Shown here one piece after another: positions 8,271 through 16,953 of a DNA stretch of 64,000 nucleotides. Position 1 is the stretch's first letter; every line of letters begins with the position of its first letter. The notes below the pieces were generated by a model, which saw only the letters and a program-made list of their open reading frames with translations, made no database searches and was not told the origin of the DNA. The DNA comes from Ruegeria sp. ANG-S4 (GTDB taxonomy: Bacteria; Pseudomonadota; Alphaproteobacteria; Rhodobacterales; Rhodobacteraceae), in assembly GCF_000814005.1 (NCBI RefSeq), contig NZ_JWLK01000006.1, positions 1 to 64,000 on the forward strand, written 5' to 3'. The position numbers and the translations under genes were made by a program.

Positions 8271-10004
8271 CTATTCAGCGGCAAGGCTGCCTTGGCTTTG
8301 CGTCGTAGCACCGGGCGCACCGAAAATTGGAACGGGTGACCAATCGGGAAGCTCTGGCAGTGGGGCAGGTGCATGCGCCGCAAAACGGGCCTTGGCATGT
8401 ACGATCTTGCCGCCCGTAAGTGTCAGGTCGGCCTCGATCTCGGTGATCTCATCCTCGGCAATCGAGAAATAATCCCGGTCGAGCACAGCGATATCCGCCC
8501 ATTGCCCCGCCTTGATCTGACCTTTCTTACCCGCTTCCCGGCTGAACCAAGCCCCGGCAGCGGTCCAATGACGCAGCGCGTCGTGCCGATCCAAACGGTT
8601 CGCCGCACTCCAGATGATGTCTCCGCCACGACCTTTGCCAGAAACGGCCCAGTGAATGGCCAACCACGGGTTATAGGACGACACCCGCGTCGCATCCGTG
8701 CCAGCAGCCAGAGGCACACCCGACGCCATCATCTTCTTGACCGGCATGACCTCTCGCAGGGCGTTTTCTCCATAGCGATCACGATAGGCTGTGGTCTGAA
8801 AAGCGATGCGGTTTTGATAGCTGATACCACCGCCCAGGCGCGCGACCCATTCCATGGTGGATTCTGAGATCGTCTCGCCGTGATCGAAAATCCAATTCAG
8901 CTCTTCCAGCCCTTTGTCACGGCCAACCTCCTCAATAAGGCTCAGCAACCGGTGGGCGCTTTCCTCATAGGTACAATGGAACCGGATCGGCCAGCGGTTT
9001 TCGAATAGAAATTCGAGTACCGGCCAGAGGTCTCCTTCCATCCTCTTGGGCAGATCGGGGCGCGGGTAGCTGAAATCTTCGAAATCATAGGCCGATGCGA
9101 CCAGCATCTCGCCCGCGCCCACGCATTTCAGGTAGTCGTTTCCTTCGTCTGGCTTGACGATGTCATTCCAGCGTTTGAAGTCGTCCAGTTCGAACATCGG
9201 GCGCTGAGCAAATAGCTGATAGCCTATACGTACGGTTTGCTCGCCGCGTTTGTTCAACTCGGTGATGACCCCGTAGTCGTCGGGATAGTTCAGGAACCCA
9301 CCCGCGCAATCCAAAGCCGAGGTCAATCCAAGACCATTCAGCGCCTTGAAATAGTGCTTGGTCGAGGTGACCTGCTGTTCGAGATCCAGCTTGGGGGCCA
9401 TGTCCAGAAGGGCGTAAAGCGGTTGCGCATTCGGGCGCGCCATTGCAAGACCTGTCGGGTTGCCCTGATCGTCCCGCTCTAGACGCCCTGAGACAAAGGG
9501 TTCGTAGAAATGTTTGTCGATGCCGATTGCGCGTAGGGCGGCTTTGTTCAACCAGGCCCGATCATAGAGGTGCAACACGTAGACAGGCACATCCGGCGCG
9601 ACCGCATTGATCTCATCAATCGTCGGCAAGCGTTTTTCAGCGAATTGATCAACGGACCAACCACCAACCACGCGGATCCATTGGCCAGCAGGAGTACGCT
9701 CTGCCTGAGCCTTCAGCATACGCAGACCGTCGGCAAGAGACGGAACGTGGTCCCAGCGCAGCTCCATAGCGAAGTTGTTGCCTTGTCGGATGATGTGCGT
9801 ATGGCTGTCGATCAGACCGGGGATCACACGCTGGCCGCCCAGATCAATGGTTTCGGTTTCGTGGCCCGCAAGCCCAAACATGTCCTTGTCAGTTCCAACA
9901 GCGGTGATCTGATCCCCTGAAATGGCCACAGCTGTCGCTTCTGGCGTGTCAGGATCCATTGTCGTGATCTTGCCGTTGAAGAGTATCTTGTCTGGGGCGG
10001 CCAT
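8271..10004 (-). CDS. YtcJ-like metal-dependent amidohydrolase
   Basis: 577 residues of the amidohydrolase superfamily. Seen in order: an N-terminal beta-sandwich (KILFNGKITTMDPD), the metal motif GLIDSHTHI with H-x-H, a TIM barrel with the later ligands around RFHCTYEESAHR and IFDHGETISE, an Asp in AGTDATRVSSYNP, and the closing sandwich strand (GQWADIAVLDRDYF). The length fits COG1574 enzymes, whose known members act on amides, cyclic imides or formamides. The true substrate is not inferable. The ATG at 10004 is used; the ATG nine bases earlier sits directly on the AAAGGA ribosome site. It follows the isochorismatase-family gene by 132 bp and is probably in the same operon. Confidence 0.87.
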   Translation of the reverse strand: MAAPDKILFNGKITTMDPDTPEATAVAISGDQITAVGTDKDMFGLAGHETETIDLGGQRVIPGLIDSHTHIIRQGNNFAMELRWDHVPSLADGLRMLKAQAERTPAGQWIRVVGGWSVDQFAEKRLPTIDEINAVAPDVPVYVLHLYDRAWLNKAALRAIGIDKHFYEPFVSGRLERDDQGNPTGLAMARPNAQPLYALLDMAPKLDLEQQVTSTKHYFKALNGLGLTSALDCAGGFLNYPDDYGVITELNKRGEQTVRIGYQLFAQRPMFELDDFKRWNDIVKPDEGNDYLKCVGAGEMLVASAYDFEDFSYPRPDLPKRMEGDLWPVLEFLFENRWPIRFHCTYEESAHRLLSLIEEVGRDKGLEELNWIFDHGETISESTMEWVARLGGGISYQNRIAFQTTAYRDRYGENALREVMPVKKMMASGVPLAAGTDATRVSSYNPWLAIHWAVSGKGRGGDIIWSAANRLDRHDALRHWTAAGAWFSREAGKKGQIKAGQWADIAVLDRDYFSIAEDEITEIEADLTLTGGKIVHAKARFAAHAPAPLPELPDWSPVPIFGAPGATTQSQGSLAAE

Positions 10005-10136
10005 GGCGCACATCCTTTGGCAAAGCGAGAGTTGTCGGTGCCCACCGGAAGGGCACAGATTGAGAAAGATTTGGAAAATCGCCCGCTCGGCTTCATGGGG
10101 AGGGATTAAGGGACCGAGCGAGCGTGGCGCGGGAGA

Positions 10137-10787
10137 TTATTCTGCGGCGATACCGGCTTCCGAGGCGTGCTCACCCAAAGCCCACTTCGAGAAGCGCACT
10201 TGGATACCATATGGCGTATGGGTTTTAAGGATATCCATAACGCCATCGTAGGTTTCGCCGCGTGCCCAGTCCTGCTGAAGCTCGAAGACGAACTGTAGCG
10301 CGTTCATCGGAACCGCACCCGCTTGAACCAGACGGTCCATTGCACGCTCGTGGGCTTCAGGCGTGACGTCCCCGCATGCATCAGCCGGGATATAGACTTC
10401 ATAGCCTTCGCGCAGCAGGTCGAGCGTTGGGAACATGACACAGGCCTCGGTCCACAGACCAGCCAGCACGATCTTTTTGCGACCGGTTGCAGCAACTGCC
10501 TTGCGGAAGTTTTCATCAACCCAAGAGTTGATCGAAGTCCGGTCAATGACTTCCTGATCCGGATACAGATCGGTCACTTCAGGCATGAACGGACCCGAGA
10601 AGCTGTCTTTCGCGACGGTTGAGATCACGGTCGGCAAACCAAACAGTTTCGCGCTTTTGGCAAGGATCTGCACGTTGTGCATCACCGACAGGCGATCATG
10701 GCTTTCGACGCCCTGGAACATCGCGGGCTGAAAGTCGATCAACACAAGGGCCGCGTTCTCAGGTGTGATCATTTCGTGTTTCGACAT
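10137..10787 (-). CDS. Isochorismatase-family cysteine hydrolase (YcaC-like)
   Basis: 216 residues. The family triad can be assigned: Asp in ALVLIDFQPAMF (residue about 18), a Lys in the middle (STVAKDSFSG) and the nucleophilic Cys in LAGLWTEACVMFPTLDLL (about 117). The TEACV stretch and the C-terminal extension after residue 175 fit the YcaC subgroup rather than nicotinamidase, and the substrate is unknown. It sits between the XapX protein and the amidohydrolase, both on the same strand. Clustering of an isochorismatase-fold amidase with a metal amidohydrolase suggests consecutive hydrolysis of an amide-type compound, which is inference only. Confidence 0.87.
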   Translation of the reverse strand: MSKHEMITPENAALVLIDFQPAMFQGVESHDRLSVMHNVQILAKSAKLFGLPTVISTVAKDSFSGPFMPEVTDLYPDQEVIDRTSINSWVDENFRKAVAATGRKKIVLAGLWTEACVMFPTLDLLREGYEVYIPADACGDVTPEAHERAMDRLVQAGAVPMNALQFVFELQQDWARGETYDGVMDILKTHTPYGIQVRFSKWALGEHASEAGIAAE

Positions 10788-10818
10788 TTGACTTCTCCGT
10801 TGTTGAGTTTGGATGGGG

Positions 10819-11073
10819 TTAAAGGGTTTCGGGTTTGGTTGGTTGGCTCGTCTCTTCCGCCTGCGTGACGGCGAAGGATTTCAGATGCAGGGCCTGTGAC
10901 ACAGCGTCGGAATGACCCCGGATCCATTGCACTGCAGCTTCTCCGGCGAGCATGCCCAAGAGGCCCAAAAGCGCGATGATTGGCGGGGCGGGACTGCGGA
11001 CTGTGATCAGGCCATAGATGACCCCAATCCCGAGGCCCGCTGCGAGCGATATAAGATATGGTTGCCAAGTCAC
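10819..11073 (-). CDS. XapX-domain small membrane protein
   Basis: 84 residues. The first 50 match the XapX family closely: two short hydrophobic helices separated by the invariant-looking VRSPAPPIIALLGLLGMLAG. The tail (residues 55-84) is polar and lacks similarity I recognise. XapX was named for an E. coli xanthosine-locus neighbour but has no proven function; two membrane segments suggest a small inner-membrane protein. Its start codon overlaps the pirin stop (ATGA), so it is translationally coupled to that gene. XapX genes next to pirins and isochorismatase-fold hydrolases are a recurring arrangement that I know from related bacteria. Confidence 0.85.
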   Translation of the reverse strand: MTWQPYLISLAAGLGIGVIYGLITVRSPAPPIIALLGLLGMLAGEAAVQWIRGHSDAVSQALHLKSFAVTQAEETSQPTKPETL

Positions 11074-11831
11074 GTCGGGTTTCCTTGCAATTCTGGTTCG
11101 ATTGATCTGGTTTTGAGGGTTTTAGGTTCTTTCCTTGCCGCGGGGCTTGGCATATCGAAAACCAGCGCGGCCCCGTCAGTGTGCCATTGCAGAGTGACCT
11201 GTTCGGATCGCGGAACCTGTAGACCATCACCCGCGCTCAGACGTTCGTGCTCGGCATAGGCAAGGCCATCCAGCAGATGAACGAAGTGGTCACTTTCGCC
11301 ATTTGCAGAAAGCGCAAGTTCTTGTCCTTCGCTGAACCGACGAAGCGTCAATCGCGCCCTTGATCTCAACGGGATCAAGGGGTGCAATGTGGCGGGTCCA
11401 GCGAGCAGGACATTCCCTTCGTTCGGAACCGAGGTTTGTGTGTATGAAGGCTCACCACTTACCTGATCCGGGATCAGCCAGATCTGCAGGAATTTTGCGG
11501 GCTCCGACGTGGACCCGTTGTATTCGGAATGACGCACGCCAGTGCCTGCAGACATTCCCTGCACTTCGCCTGCACGTATACTGGCGGCATTGCCCTGATC
11601 ATCATCGTGGCGCAGCTGCCCATCCAGAACCATTGTAATGATATCCATATCCGCATGATCATGTGCAGCAAAACCACCACCCGGGATCAGGCTGTCTTCG
11701 TTGATTACGCGCAGATTGGCGAACCCCATGCGCTTCGGGTCTTGGAACTGGCCGAACGAAAACGTGTGATAGCTATCCAGCCATCCGTTTTGCGTGCGTC
11801 CGCGCGATGCTTTTTCGTGGATCTTGATCAT
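11070..11831 (-). CDS. Pirin-family protein (YhhW-like)
   Basis: 253 residues of the YhhW subgroup: an N-terminal RGRTQNGWLDSYHTFSFGQF, then metal ligands HDHADMDIITMVLDG (H-x-H) and MSAGTGVRHSEYN. The C-terminal cupin is degenerate. E. coli YhhW has quercetinase activity in vitro. It differs in sequence from the pirin at 1693-2670, so the two are paralogues and not a recent duplication. The ATG at 11831 is preferred to the in-frame TTG at 11846, since GAGTGAA precedes it. It is the first gene of the minus-strand run and is divergent from a LysR gene 113 bp away, the likely regulator. Confidence 0.85.
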   Translation of the reverse strand: MIKIHEKASRGRTQNGWLDSYHTFSFGQFQDPKRMGFANLRVINEDSLIPGGGFAAHDHADMDIITMVLDGQLRHDDDQGNAASIRAGEVQGMSAGTGVRHSEYNGSTSEPAKFLQIWLIPDQVSGEPSYTQTSVPNEGNVLLAGPATLHPLIPLRSRARLTLRRFSEGQELALSANGESDHFVHLLDGLAYAEHERLSAGDGLQVPRSEQVTLQWHTDGAALVFDMPSPAARKEPKTLKTRSIEPELQGNPT

Positions 11832-11944
11832 TTCACTCAGTTCCAAGTTCTGTTGTTCTTCGATGTGGGGCGTGGTTTGAACTCGACAAAGCAGAAGTTC
11901 TGCGGGTATGCATTAGTTAGGCTAAACTGTTTTTCTGTATTGCC

Positions 11945-12913
11945 ATGCCGTTGTCCCGATTGCCTTCCTTGCTAAGTTTGCGTGCCTTTGAGGCCGCGGC
12001 GCGGCGCGGCTCGATCAAGGAAGCGGCCTATGAGCTTTCGGTGACACCAGGTGCGGTTAGCCAACAGATCAAGGCGCTGGAGGCCGACCTTGGGGTGGCT
12101 TTGTTTGTGCGAAAGACTCGCGCGATCCATCTAACACCCGAAGGGCAGCGCTTGCAGCCAATGATTAGCGAAGCGTTCTTGCAGATCCGTCAGGTGGTCG
12201 ATGAGGTCCGACCCAAGAAGACGCCCAAGCTGCGCATCCGTTCTGGCAATGCCTTGATCAGCAAGTGGCTTTTGCCCAGGCTGCACAAGTTCACCAAGAA
12301 CCACCCAGACGTTCAGGTCCACATTGAGTCCGAAAACCCTTTGGACCACAAAACCCACGCAACCGCCGATATCGAAGTTCGATACACCAGCGAACCGCCT
12401 GACGACCGTTATACGGAGTTGCTTCACCGCGAGTTGATGCTGGTGGTCGCCAGCCCAGGTGTGCTGGACACGTTCGACATTAAATCCCCCACCGACATCA
12501 AGGCAGCGCAGGTTCTGTACGATACAACGCCGATGCTGAACGGGTCGGTTCCCAGTTGGGTTCTTTGGAGCCAACACGCCGGACTTCCGAATGCGGTCGA
12601 TCCATCGAAAGCCATGCGGTTTGAAAGACCTCCGGGCGGCCAGATTGTGGACGCGGCGATCGCAGGCGCGGGTGTCGCGCTCTGCGGATCGCTGCTGGTG
12701 TATTCGGCACTTTCGGACGGACGACTTGTTTGCCCATTCGGTCCGGTGGTAGAAACCGGGTTCAGCTATTTTATATGTTGCCACCCGGGCCGGGAACGTG
12801 AAGAGCATATTCATGAGTTCATGTCCTGGGCGCGCAAGGAAGCCGCCGTCTTATCTACGTTGAATGCGATGCGTGAACCTTCACCCGGGGCCGACATCTC
12901 CGTTGAAGTGTGA
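11945..12913 (+). CDS. LysR-family regulator (GcvA-like)
   Basis: 322 residues. The N-terminal winged helix-turn-helix is clear (LLSLRAFEAAARRGSIKEAA, then LSVTPGAVSQQIKALEADLG), followed by the linker helix and a periplasmic-binding-like effector domain from about residue 95. PSLLSLRAFEAAAR and VTPGAVSQQIK are typical of the GcvA/AmpR branch. It diverges from the pirin-XapX-hydrolase operon, and the 113-bp space contains the small palindrome TTAGGCTAA near 11918, so control of that operon is plausible. The 3' end overlaps the convergent esterase gene by 33 bp. Confidence 0.9.
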   Translation: MPLSRLPSLLSLRAFEAAARRGSIKEAAYELSVTPGAVSQQIKALEADLGVALFVRKTRAIHLTPEGQRLQPMISEAFLQIRQVVDEVRPKKTPKLRIRSGNALISKWLLPRLHKFTKNHPDVQVHIESENPLDHKTHATADIEVRYTSEPPDDRYTELLHRELMLVVASPGVLDTFDIKSPTDIKAAQVLYDTTPMLNGSVPSWVLWSQHAGLPNAVDPSKAMRFERPPGGQIVDAAIAGAGVALCGSLLVYSALSDGRLVCPFGPVVETGFSYFICCHPGREREEHIHEFMSWARKEAAVLSTLNAMREPSPGADISVEV

Positions 12914-13501
12914 GGCTAAGGCCGTCAGTTCAGAGTTTCGCAGCTCGTGTCCGCCTTCATGGACGTCCGATGTGACCTCAGCACCATGATCAGAAAGCCA
13001 ACTGATAAGGCGTTCCGTCATTGGCCATGGCGTGATTGGGTCGCGTCGTCCTGCGGTCACCAGAACTTTCCGCCCCACCAGCTTAGGATGTGCGTCCGGT
13101 TCCCATGTGACCATCGGATGCAGAAGGCCGACCCGCTCGAACAGGTCCGGGCGTTTGAGAAAGACTGCCGCCAGGATGTTTGCCCCGTTCGAGTAGCCGA
13201 AGCCATAAACCGGATGACCGGAATGCGATGCGCGATGGGCTTCGATGAACGCAATCATCTTGTCCGTCGCACGGGCAAGGTCCTCCATGTCATATATGCC
13301 CTCGGCAGTGCGGCGGAAGAATCGAGCGGCCCCCATTTCAAAGACATCGCCGCGCGGTGATACGATCCCGGCGCCAGCGACGAGAGTGCCGGCCAATTCA
13401 ACAAGTTGGTGCTCGTCCCCTCCGGTGCCATGAAAGGCAAAGACCAGCGGACGGGCGGGTTGCGGCGCATGCACAAGCGCCTGATAGAGATCTTTGGACA
13501 T
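12881..13501 (-). CDS. Alpha/beta-hydrolase esterase, MhqD-like
   Basis: 206 residues. The oxyanion region FAFHGTGGDEHQL, the nucleophile elbow GFGYSNGANILAAVF (Ser near residue 107) and a C-terminal His in HEGGHELRNSEL mark a carboxylesterase/phospholipase-type serine hydrolase. This is the family of B. subtilis MhqD, which is induced by quinones. The ATG at 13501 has AGAGGT at good spacing; an alternative ATG at 13519 overlaps the stop of the dioxygenase gene. Either way it is the second gene of a two-gene operon with the ring-cleaving dioxygenase, the same partnership as MhqE/O with MhqD. Confidence 0.82.
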   Translation of the reverse strand: MSKDLYQALVHAPQPARPLVFAFHGTGGDEHQLVELAGTLVAGAGIVSPRGDVFEMGAARFFRRTAEGIYDMEDLARATDKMIAFIEAHRASHSGHPVYGFGYSNGANILAAVFLKRPDLFERVGLLHPMVTWEPDAHPKLVGRKVLVTAGRRDPITPWPMTERLISWLSDHGAEVTSDVHEGGHELRNSELTALASHFNGDVGPG

Positions 13502-13515
13502 TTCAACCTCTGAAA

Positions 13516-14451
13516 TCATGATGCAAGTGGCGGCAGGAGACTTTCGATTTTGCTACGATGTGGCTCGTAGCGGGTAGGCAACTTAAGCGCCTCACCCAGA
13601 TGGGCCGTATCTTCATCTCGGTCAAAACCCGGCTCGTTCGTAGCGATCTCAAACAGCACCCCACCTGGCGTGCGGAAATAGATCGCCCAGAAATAGTCAC
13701 GATCGATAACCGGCGTGACCTGATAGCCTGTATCCAGCAAAGCCCGCCGAACACGCAGTTGCGCGGCGCGGTCCTCGACGGCAAAAGCAATATGGTGAAC
13801 AGACCCAGCGCCCTGACCAGCGGTCGGGGTACCGGGCGGTAACTGCTGCAGATCAATCGTGTCCGCGGCGTTGCCGCCTTCGATCACATAGCGAGTGACG
13901 TCACCTTCGGTTTCAGCCTCCTGGTATCCCATGAAGGTCAGCAGTTCACCCGTTGCATCAACATCCTTCAGAGCGAACCGAGCGCCTCGGAACCCAAGAA
14001 TCGCGGCCTCATCGGGAATACCGCCCTGAGTCCAGGCTGTTCGGCCTCGCGCATCAGATTCGACTAAGGCAAAGCTATCGCCATCGGGACCGTCAAAGGA
14101 CAAACGCTTTTCTCCGAAGACCGAGCCATCGGCCAGCCCAGTCACGCCCTCAGATGCAAGACGTTGTTTCCAGAATTCGACACCACCTGCGGGGATGGCA
14201 AACTCTGTCACACCTACCTCGCCGGCGCCTCTGTGTCCTTTTGGCATCTGACCAAAAGGAAAATAGGTCATGACCGAACCCGGTGTTCCAACCTCATCCC
14301 CGTAATAGAGGTGATACACCTTAGGCGCATCGAAATTGACCGTCTTTTTCACTCGGCGCATGCCAAGGGTGTTGGTGAAGAAAGCGTTGTTGGTGCTGGC
14401 ATCTGCAGCCATCGAAGTGACGTGGTGCAGCCCTTTGATATCTTTGATCAT
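13516..14451 (-). CDS. Ring-cleaving dioxygenase of the VOC superfamily, MhqO-like
   Basis: 311 residues with two glyoxalase/VOC modules. The first begins GLHHVTSMAADASTNNAFF and the second follows after residue 155, with SVHHIAFAVEDRAAQLRVR and the metal Glu in FRTPGGVLFEIATNEPGF. The fused two-module plan and YYGDEVGTPGSVMTYFPFG are characteristic of the MhqA/E/O (LinE-like) hydroquinone-type dioxygenases. The expected role is Fe-dependent cleavage of hydroquinone-type compounds and hence detoxification of quinones, together with the downstream esterase. The gene is divergent from a LysR regulator 113 bp away. Confidence 0.87.
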   Translation of the reverse strand: MIKDIKGLHHVTSMAADASTNNAFFTNTLGMRRVKKTVNFDAPKVYHLYYGDEVGTPGSVMTYFPFGQMPKGHRGAGEVGVTEFAIPAGGVEFWKQRLASEGVTGLADGSVFGEKRLSFDGPDGDSFALVESDARGRTAWTQGGIPDEAAILGFRGARFALKDVDATGELLTFMGYQEAETEGDVTRYVIEGGNAADTIDLQQLPPGTPTAGQGAGSVHHIAFAVEDRAAQLRVRRALLDTGYQVTPVIDRDYFWAIYFRTPGGVLFEIATNEPGFDRDEDTAHLGEALKLPTRYEPHRSKIESLLPPLAS

Positions 14452-14484
14452 GTTCCGCTCCCGGGCGCGTGTTCAACTTGCATC

Positions 14485-14524
14485 AAAGATGGAGTATCGA
14501 TTATGAAAGTGAATAGACATCTTT
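14485..14524. promoter_or_regulatory. Inverted repeat in the dioxygenase/LysR divergent promoter region
   Basis: AAAGATG at 14485-14491 is repeated inverted as CATCTTT at 14518-14524, with 26 bases between. It lies between the divergent dioxygenase and LysR starts, where a LysR-type operator would be expected. A TTGACA hexamer is at 14538-14543. Both assignments are by position and pattern only. Confidence 0.35.
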
Positions 14525-14564
14525 AGCGCTTTATTATTGACAAAAACGGAATTATTAAACTGAG

Positions 14565-15476
14565 ATGATCGAGCTTAAGCCCATCCGCGTCCTGCGCGCC
14601 GTTTCAGACCTGAAAAGCTTTTCCTTGGCCGCGCGCGAACTGGGCATCGCACCAGCATCAGCAACACGCATCATAGCGCAGCTTGAGAGAGACCTCGGCA
14701 CACAGCTTTTGGTTCGCACGACACGACAAGTTTCACTAACCAGCGCCGGAGCAACTGTGCTTGCGCAGTACAGACCGCTATTGGAGGGGTTTGAGGAGGT
14801 CACACGAAGTCTTCAACGGGCCAATCAACCTGACAAAGGCCATCTGCGACTGACCGCGCCGGTATCACTGGGCGTCACGTTGCTACCGCAAGTGATCTCC
14901 GGGTTTCGTCTTGCCTATCCGAATATTTCAGTCGAGATCAACTTCACCGACACCCTGCTCGACGTGATCGAGGAAAACTGCGACCTCGCTGTACGTGTAT
15001 CGGGCCCGCCCACCGACAAATCGACAATTTGGCGCAAACTCTGCGAAGTTCCGCGGCATATGATTGCTGCGCCGTCTCTGTTTGAACGCATACCCCGGCC
15101 TGATCATCCGCGCGATCTGAACCCAGACCTTCTTATGTCATATAGCGCGCAAGGCCGCCCTGAAGCTTGGGATTTCTCTCATGCAGGTAGCAGTGTTTCA
15201 GTTCAAGCTGGCGGAAAGATAATCTCCAACAATGGAGACTTCCTCTACGCTCTTGCGGTCGCGGGAGACGGCATTTGTGTTCTACCGGATTTCATTACTG
15301 GTACGGGATTGGTTAGCGGGCAAGTCGAGCAGGTATTGCCAAACTGGTCTATCACGTCGTTGTGGCTTACGCTGTACTATCCCCCATACGAACAACTCCC
15401 ACCGATCGTCGGAACGTTTGCAGAGTACTTTGAAAAATTCGTGCAGATCCATCCGAACCTGGAAACAAAAGTTTGA
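14565..15476 (+). CDS. LysR-family regulator divergent to the dioxygenase operon
   Basis: 303 residues. The helix-turn-helix occupies residues 5-60 (VLRAVSDLKSFSLAARELGI, APASATRIIAQLERDLGTQL), followed by LRLTAPVSLGVTLLPQVI, the start of the effector-binding domain. The AVSDLKSFSLAARELGIAPA type of N-terminus belongs to the large group that resembles the AaeR/DsdC-like regulators of aromatic response. Its position, back-to-back with the quinone-type dioxygenase/esterase pair, makes it the probable regulator of that pair. Confidence 0.9.
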   Translation: MIELKPIRVLRAVSDLKSFSLAARELGIAPASATRIIAQLERDLGTQLLVRTTRQVSLTSAGATVLAQYRPLLEGFEEVTRSLQRANQPDKGHLRLTAPVSLGVTLLPQVISGFRLAYPNISVEINFTDTLLDVIEENCDLAVRVSGPPTDKSTIWRKLCEVPRHMIAAPSLFERIPRPDHPRDLNPDLLMSYSAQGRPEAWDFSHAGSSVSVQAGGKIISNNGDFLYALAVAGDGICVLPDFITGTGLVSGQVEQVLPNWSITSLWLTLYYPPYEQLPPIVGTFAEYFEKFVQIHPNLETKV

Positions 15477-15831
15477 AGCAGCGTGGGCTGCAAATTTGAA
15501 CGAAATCTGTTTGCCGAAAGCCACTAACTCCAGCCGGTTCAAACAGACTTTGACAGTACAAACTGTCTTCGCGTTGAACAGACATTCAACATAAGGAGGT
15601 GAATGGCAGCAGTGTCCGCCAACCGGTCATTTGGCAAAAAACGCTCAAAGTCTGCTGCGCGCGCACAGCAGACACTCACGGGATTTTGCTCAAAGTCCGC
15701 AACGCGCCCGGAGCCGTCTTTCTATTTCAATTAGACTGACGAGCTTTCTTCGAAACAGCCAGAGAGAATGACCGCATGAGCGAACGTGCAGTATTTGTTT
15801 GTATCAGATCCGAAAACTCAATGCGCCCACG
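15477..15831. other. Intergenic region with strong SD-like site, hairpin and a possible 43-codon ORF
   Basis: No convincing gene. TAAGGAGGTGA at 15592-15602 matches the whole anti-Shine-Dalgarno tail of 16S rRNA and runs straight into an ATG at 15603, opening a 43-codon frame to a TAG at 15732-15734 (starts MAAVSANRSFGKKRSKSAA). The spacing from GGAGG to ATG is only three bases, which is poor for initiation. Inside it, GTCTGCTG at 15650-15657 pairs perfectly with CAGCAGAC at 15666-15673. The sequence resembles the degenerate hairpin repeats seen in other gaps of this window. Confidence 0.4.
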
Positions 15832-16602
15832 TTACTTCATACCCTCATATTCGGACAGACGAGCTATCACAGCGCGGCGAAGTGTGGTCATATCGATGTC
15901 GATTGCGGTGAACACGCTGCCTGCGTCGAAAACGAGATCCAACAGTTCCGGATCCGAGGAGAGAAATCCGGCGGGTTTGCCATGGGAACGCACGCGGTGA
16001 ATGGTGTCGACGATCGCCTCCTTGACATCGGGGTGTTTCAAGTCTCCGGGGTGCCCGAGGCTGGCTGCCAGATCCGCTGGGCCGACGAAGATGGCATCAA
16101 TGCCGTCTATGGTGGCAATCTCTTCGAGATTGTTCATGGCGTCTCGCGTTTCAATCTGAACAATCAGGCATATCTCTTCGCGTGCTTTAGTGAAGTAATC
16201 GGGGATCGCGGCAAATCTGTTTGCGCGTGTACCCCCTGCAACCCCGCGCAAACCGGCGGGCGGATAGGTGACTGCCGCCGCTGCAAGCCGAGCCTCTTCT
16301 CCGTTCTGCACATATGGCACAAGAATTGTCTGCGCGCCGATATCCAGCATTTTCTTAATCTCAGCGACGTCGAGGCTTTTCACCCGTACAACCGGTTCCA
16401 CCGGATAGGCTGACATGGCATGCAACCCGTGCAGAACCTCTTGAACATCGCGCGGAGAATGCTCGCAATCGAGTACGATCCAATCATAGCCGCACCCTGC
16501 CAGCATTTCGGTCATAGCGGGGTCGCGGATCGAACTCCACAGACCCAGTTGCTGGTTGCCTTGCAGGATAGCTTCTTTGAAATGGTTCATTGGCAAGTCC
16601 AT
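15832..16602 (-). CDS. HpcH/HpaI-family class II aldolase
   Basis: 256 residues. The family landmarks are present: GYDWIVLDCEHSP (substrate-positioning His), IVQIETRDAMNNLEEI with the metal Glu, and DAIFVGPADLAASLG with the metal Asp, plus GLRGVAGGTRANRF. Members cleave 4-hydroxy-2-oxo acids such as 4-hydroxy-2-oxoheptanedioate or 2-keto-3-deoxy-L-rhamnonate to pyruvate and an aldehyde. The start at 16602 has AAAGGGAA upstream; a second Met five codons in is possible. It stands alone, without neighbouring catabolic genes to specify the substrate. Confidence 0.88.
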   Translation of the reverse strand: MDLPMNHFKEAILQGNQQLGLWSSIRDPAMTEMLAGCGYDWIVLDCEHSPRDVQEVLHGLHAMSAYPVEPVVRVKSLDVAEIKKMLDIGAQTILVPYVQNGEEARLAAAAVTYPPAGLRGVAGGTRANRFAAIPDYFTKAREEICLIVQIETRDAMNNLEEIATIDGIDAIFVGPADLAASLGHPGDLKHPDVKEAIVDTIHRVRSHGKPAGFLSSDPELLDLVFDAGSVFTAIDIDMTTLRRAVIARLSEYEGMK

Positions 16603-16953
16603 TGAGGGTTCCCTTTCAGTTTACTGGTATGAGCAGATCTTGCACGGTATCCGCCAGATTTTTCCCAGTCTTCTATCCGCTCCAAAGCGGACATCCGACA
16701 AAAGCGCTCAGATGAACGCCTTGTCCGCAACTTGGTCGTTGGCAAGCTGACGATCGCCGAACTTTACGCTTGATGCTCGACTGCAACCGTTGAGAATCGA
16801 TTAGCTTTTTAGGTGATTACAAATATGACCCATAGCAGCACTGGTTGCGGCGTGGCCAATAGTGAACAGTTCTGCGCAAGTTCGCCTCATGCGTATCGAC
16901 GCTGTTCGACCGGATTAGAATTCACCATCCGCGCTAGACACAAAAAACGAGGC
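16603..16953. other. Intergenic region without a supported gene
   Basis: About 350 bases between the aldolase and the L11-like gene. No frame with coding character is seen. It includes a short hairpin TCCGCT/AGCGGA around 16677-16693, one of the scattered degenerate repeats of this type. Confidence 0.5.
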
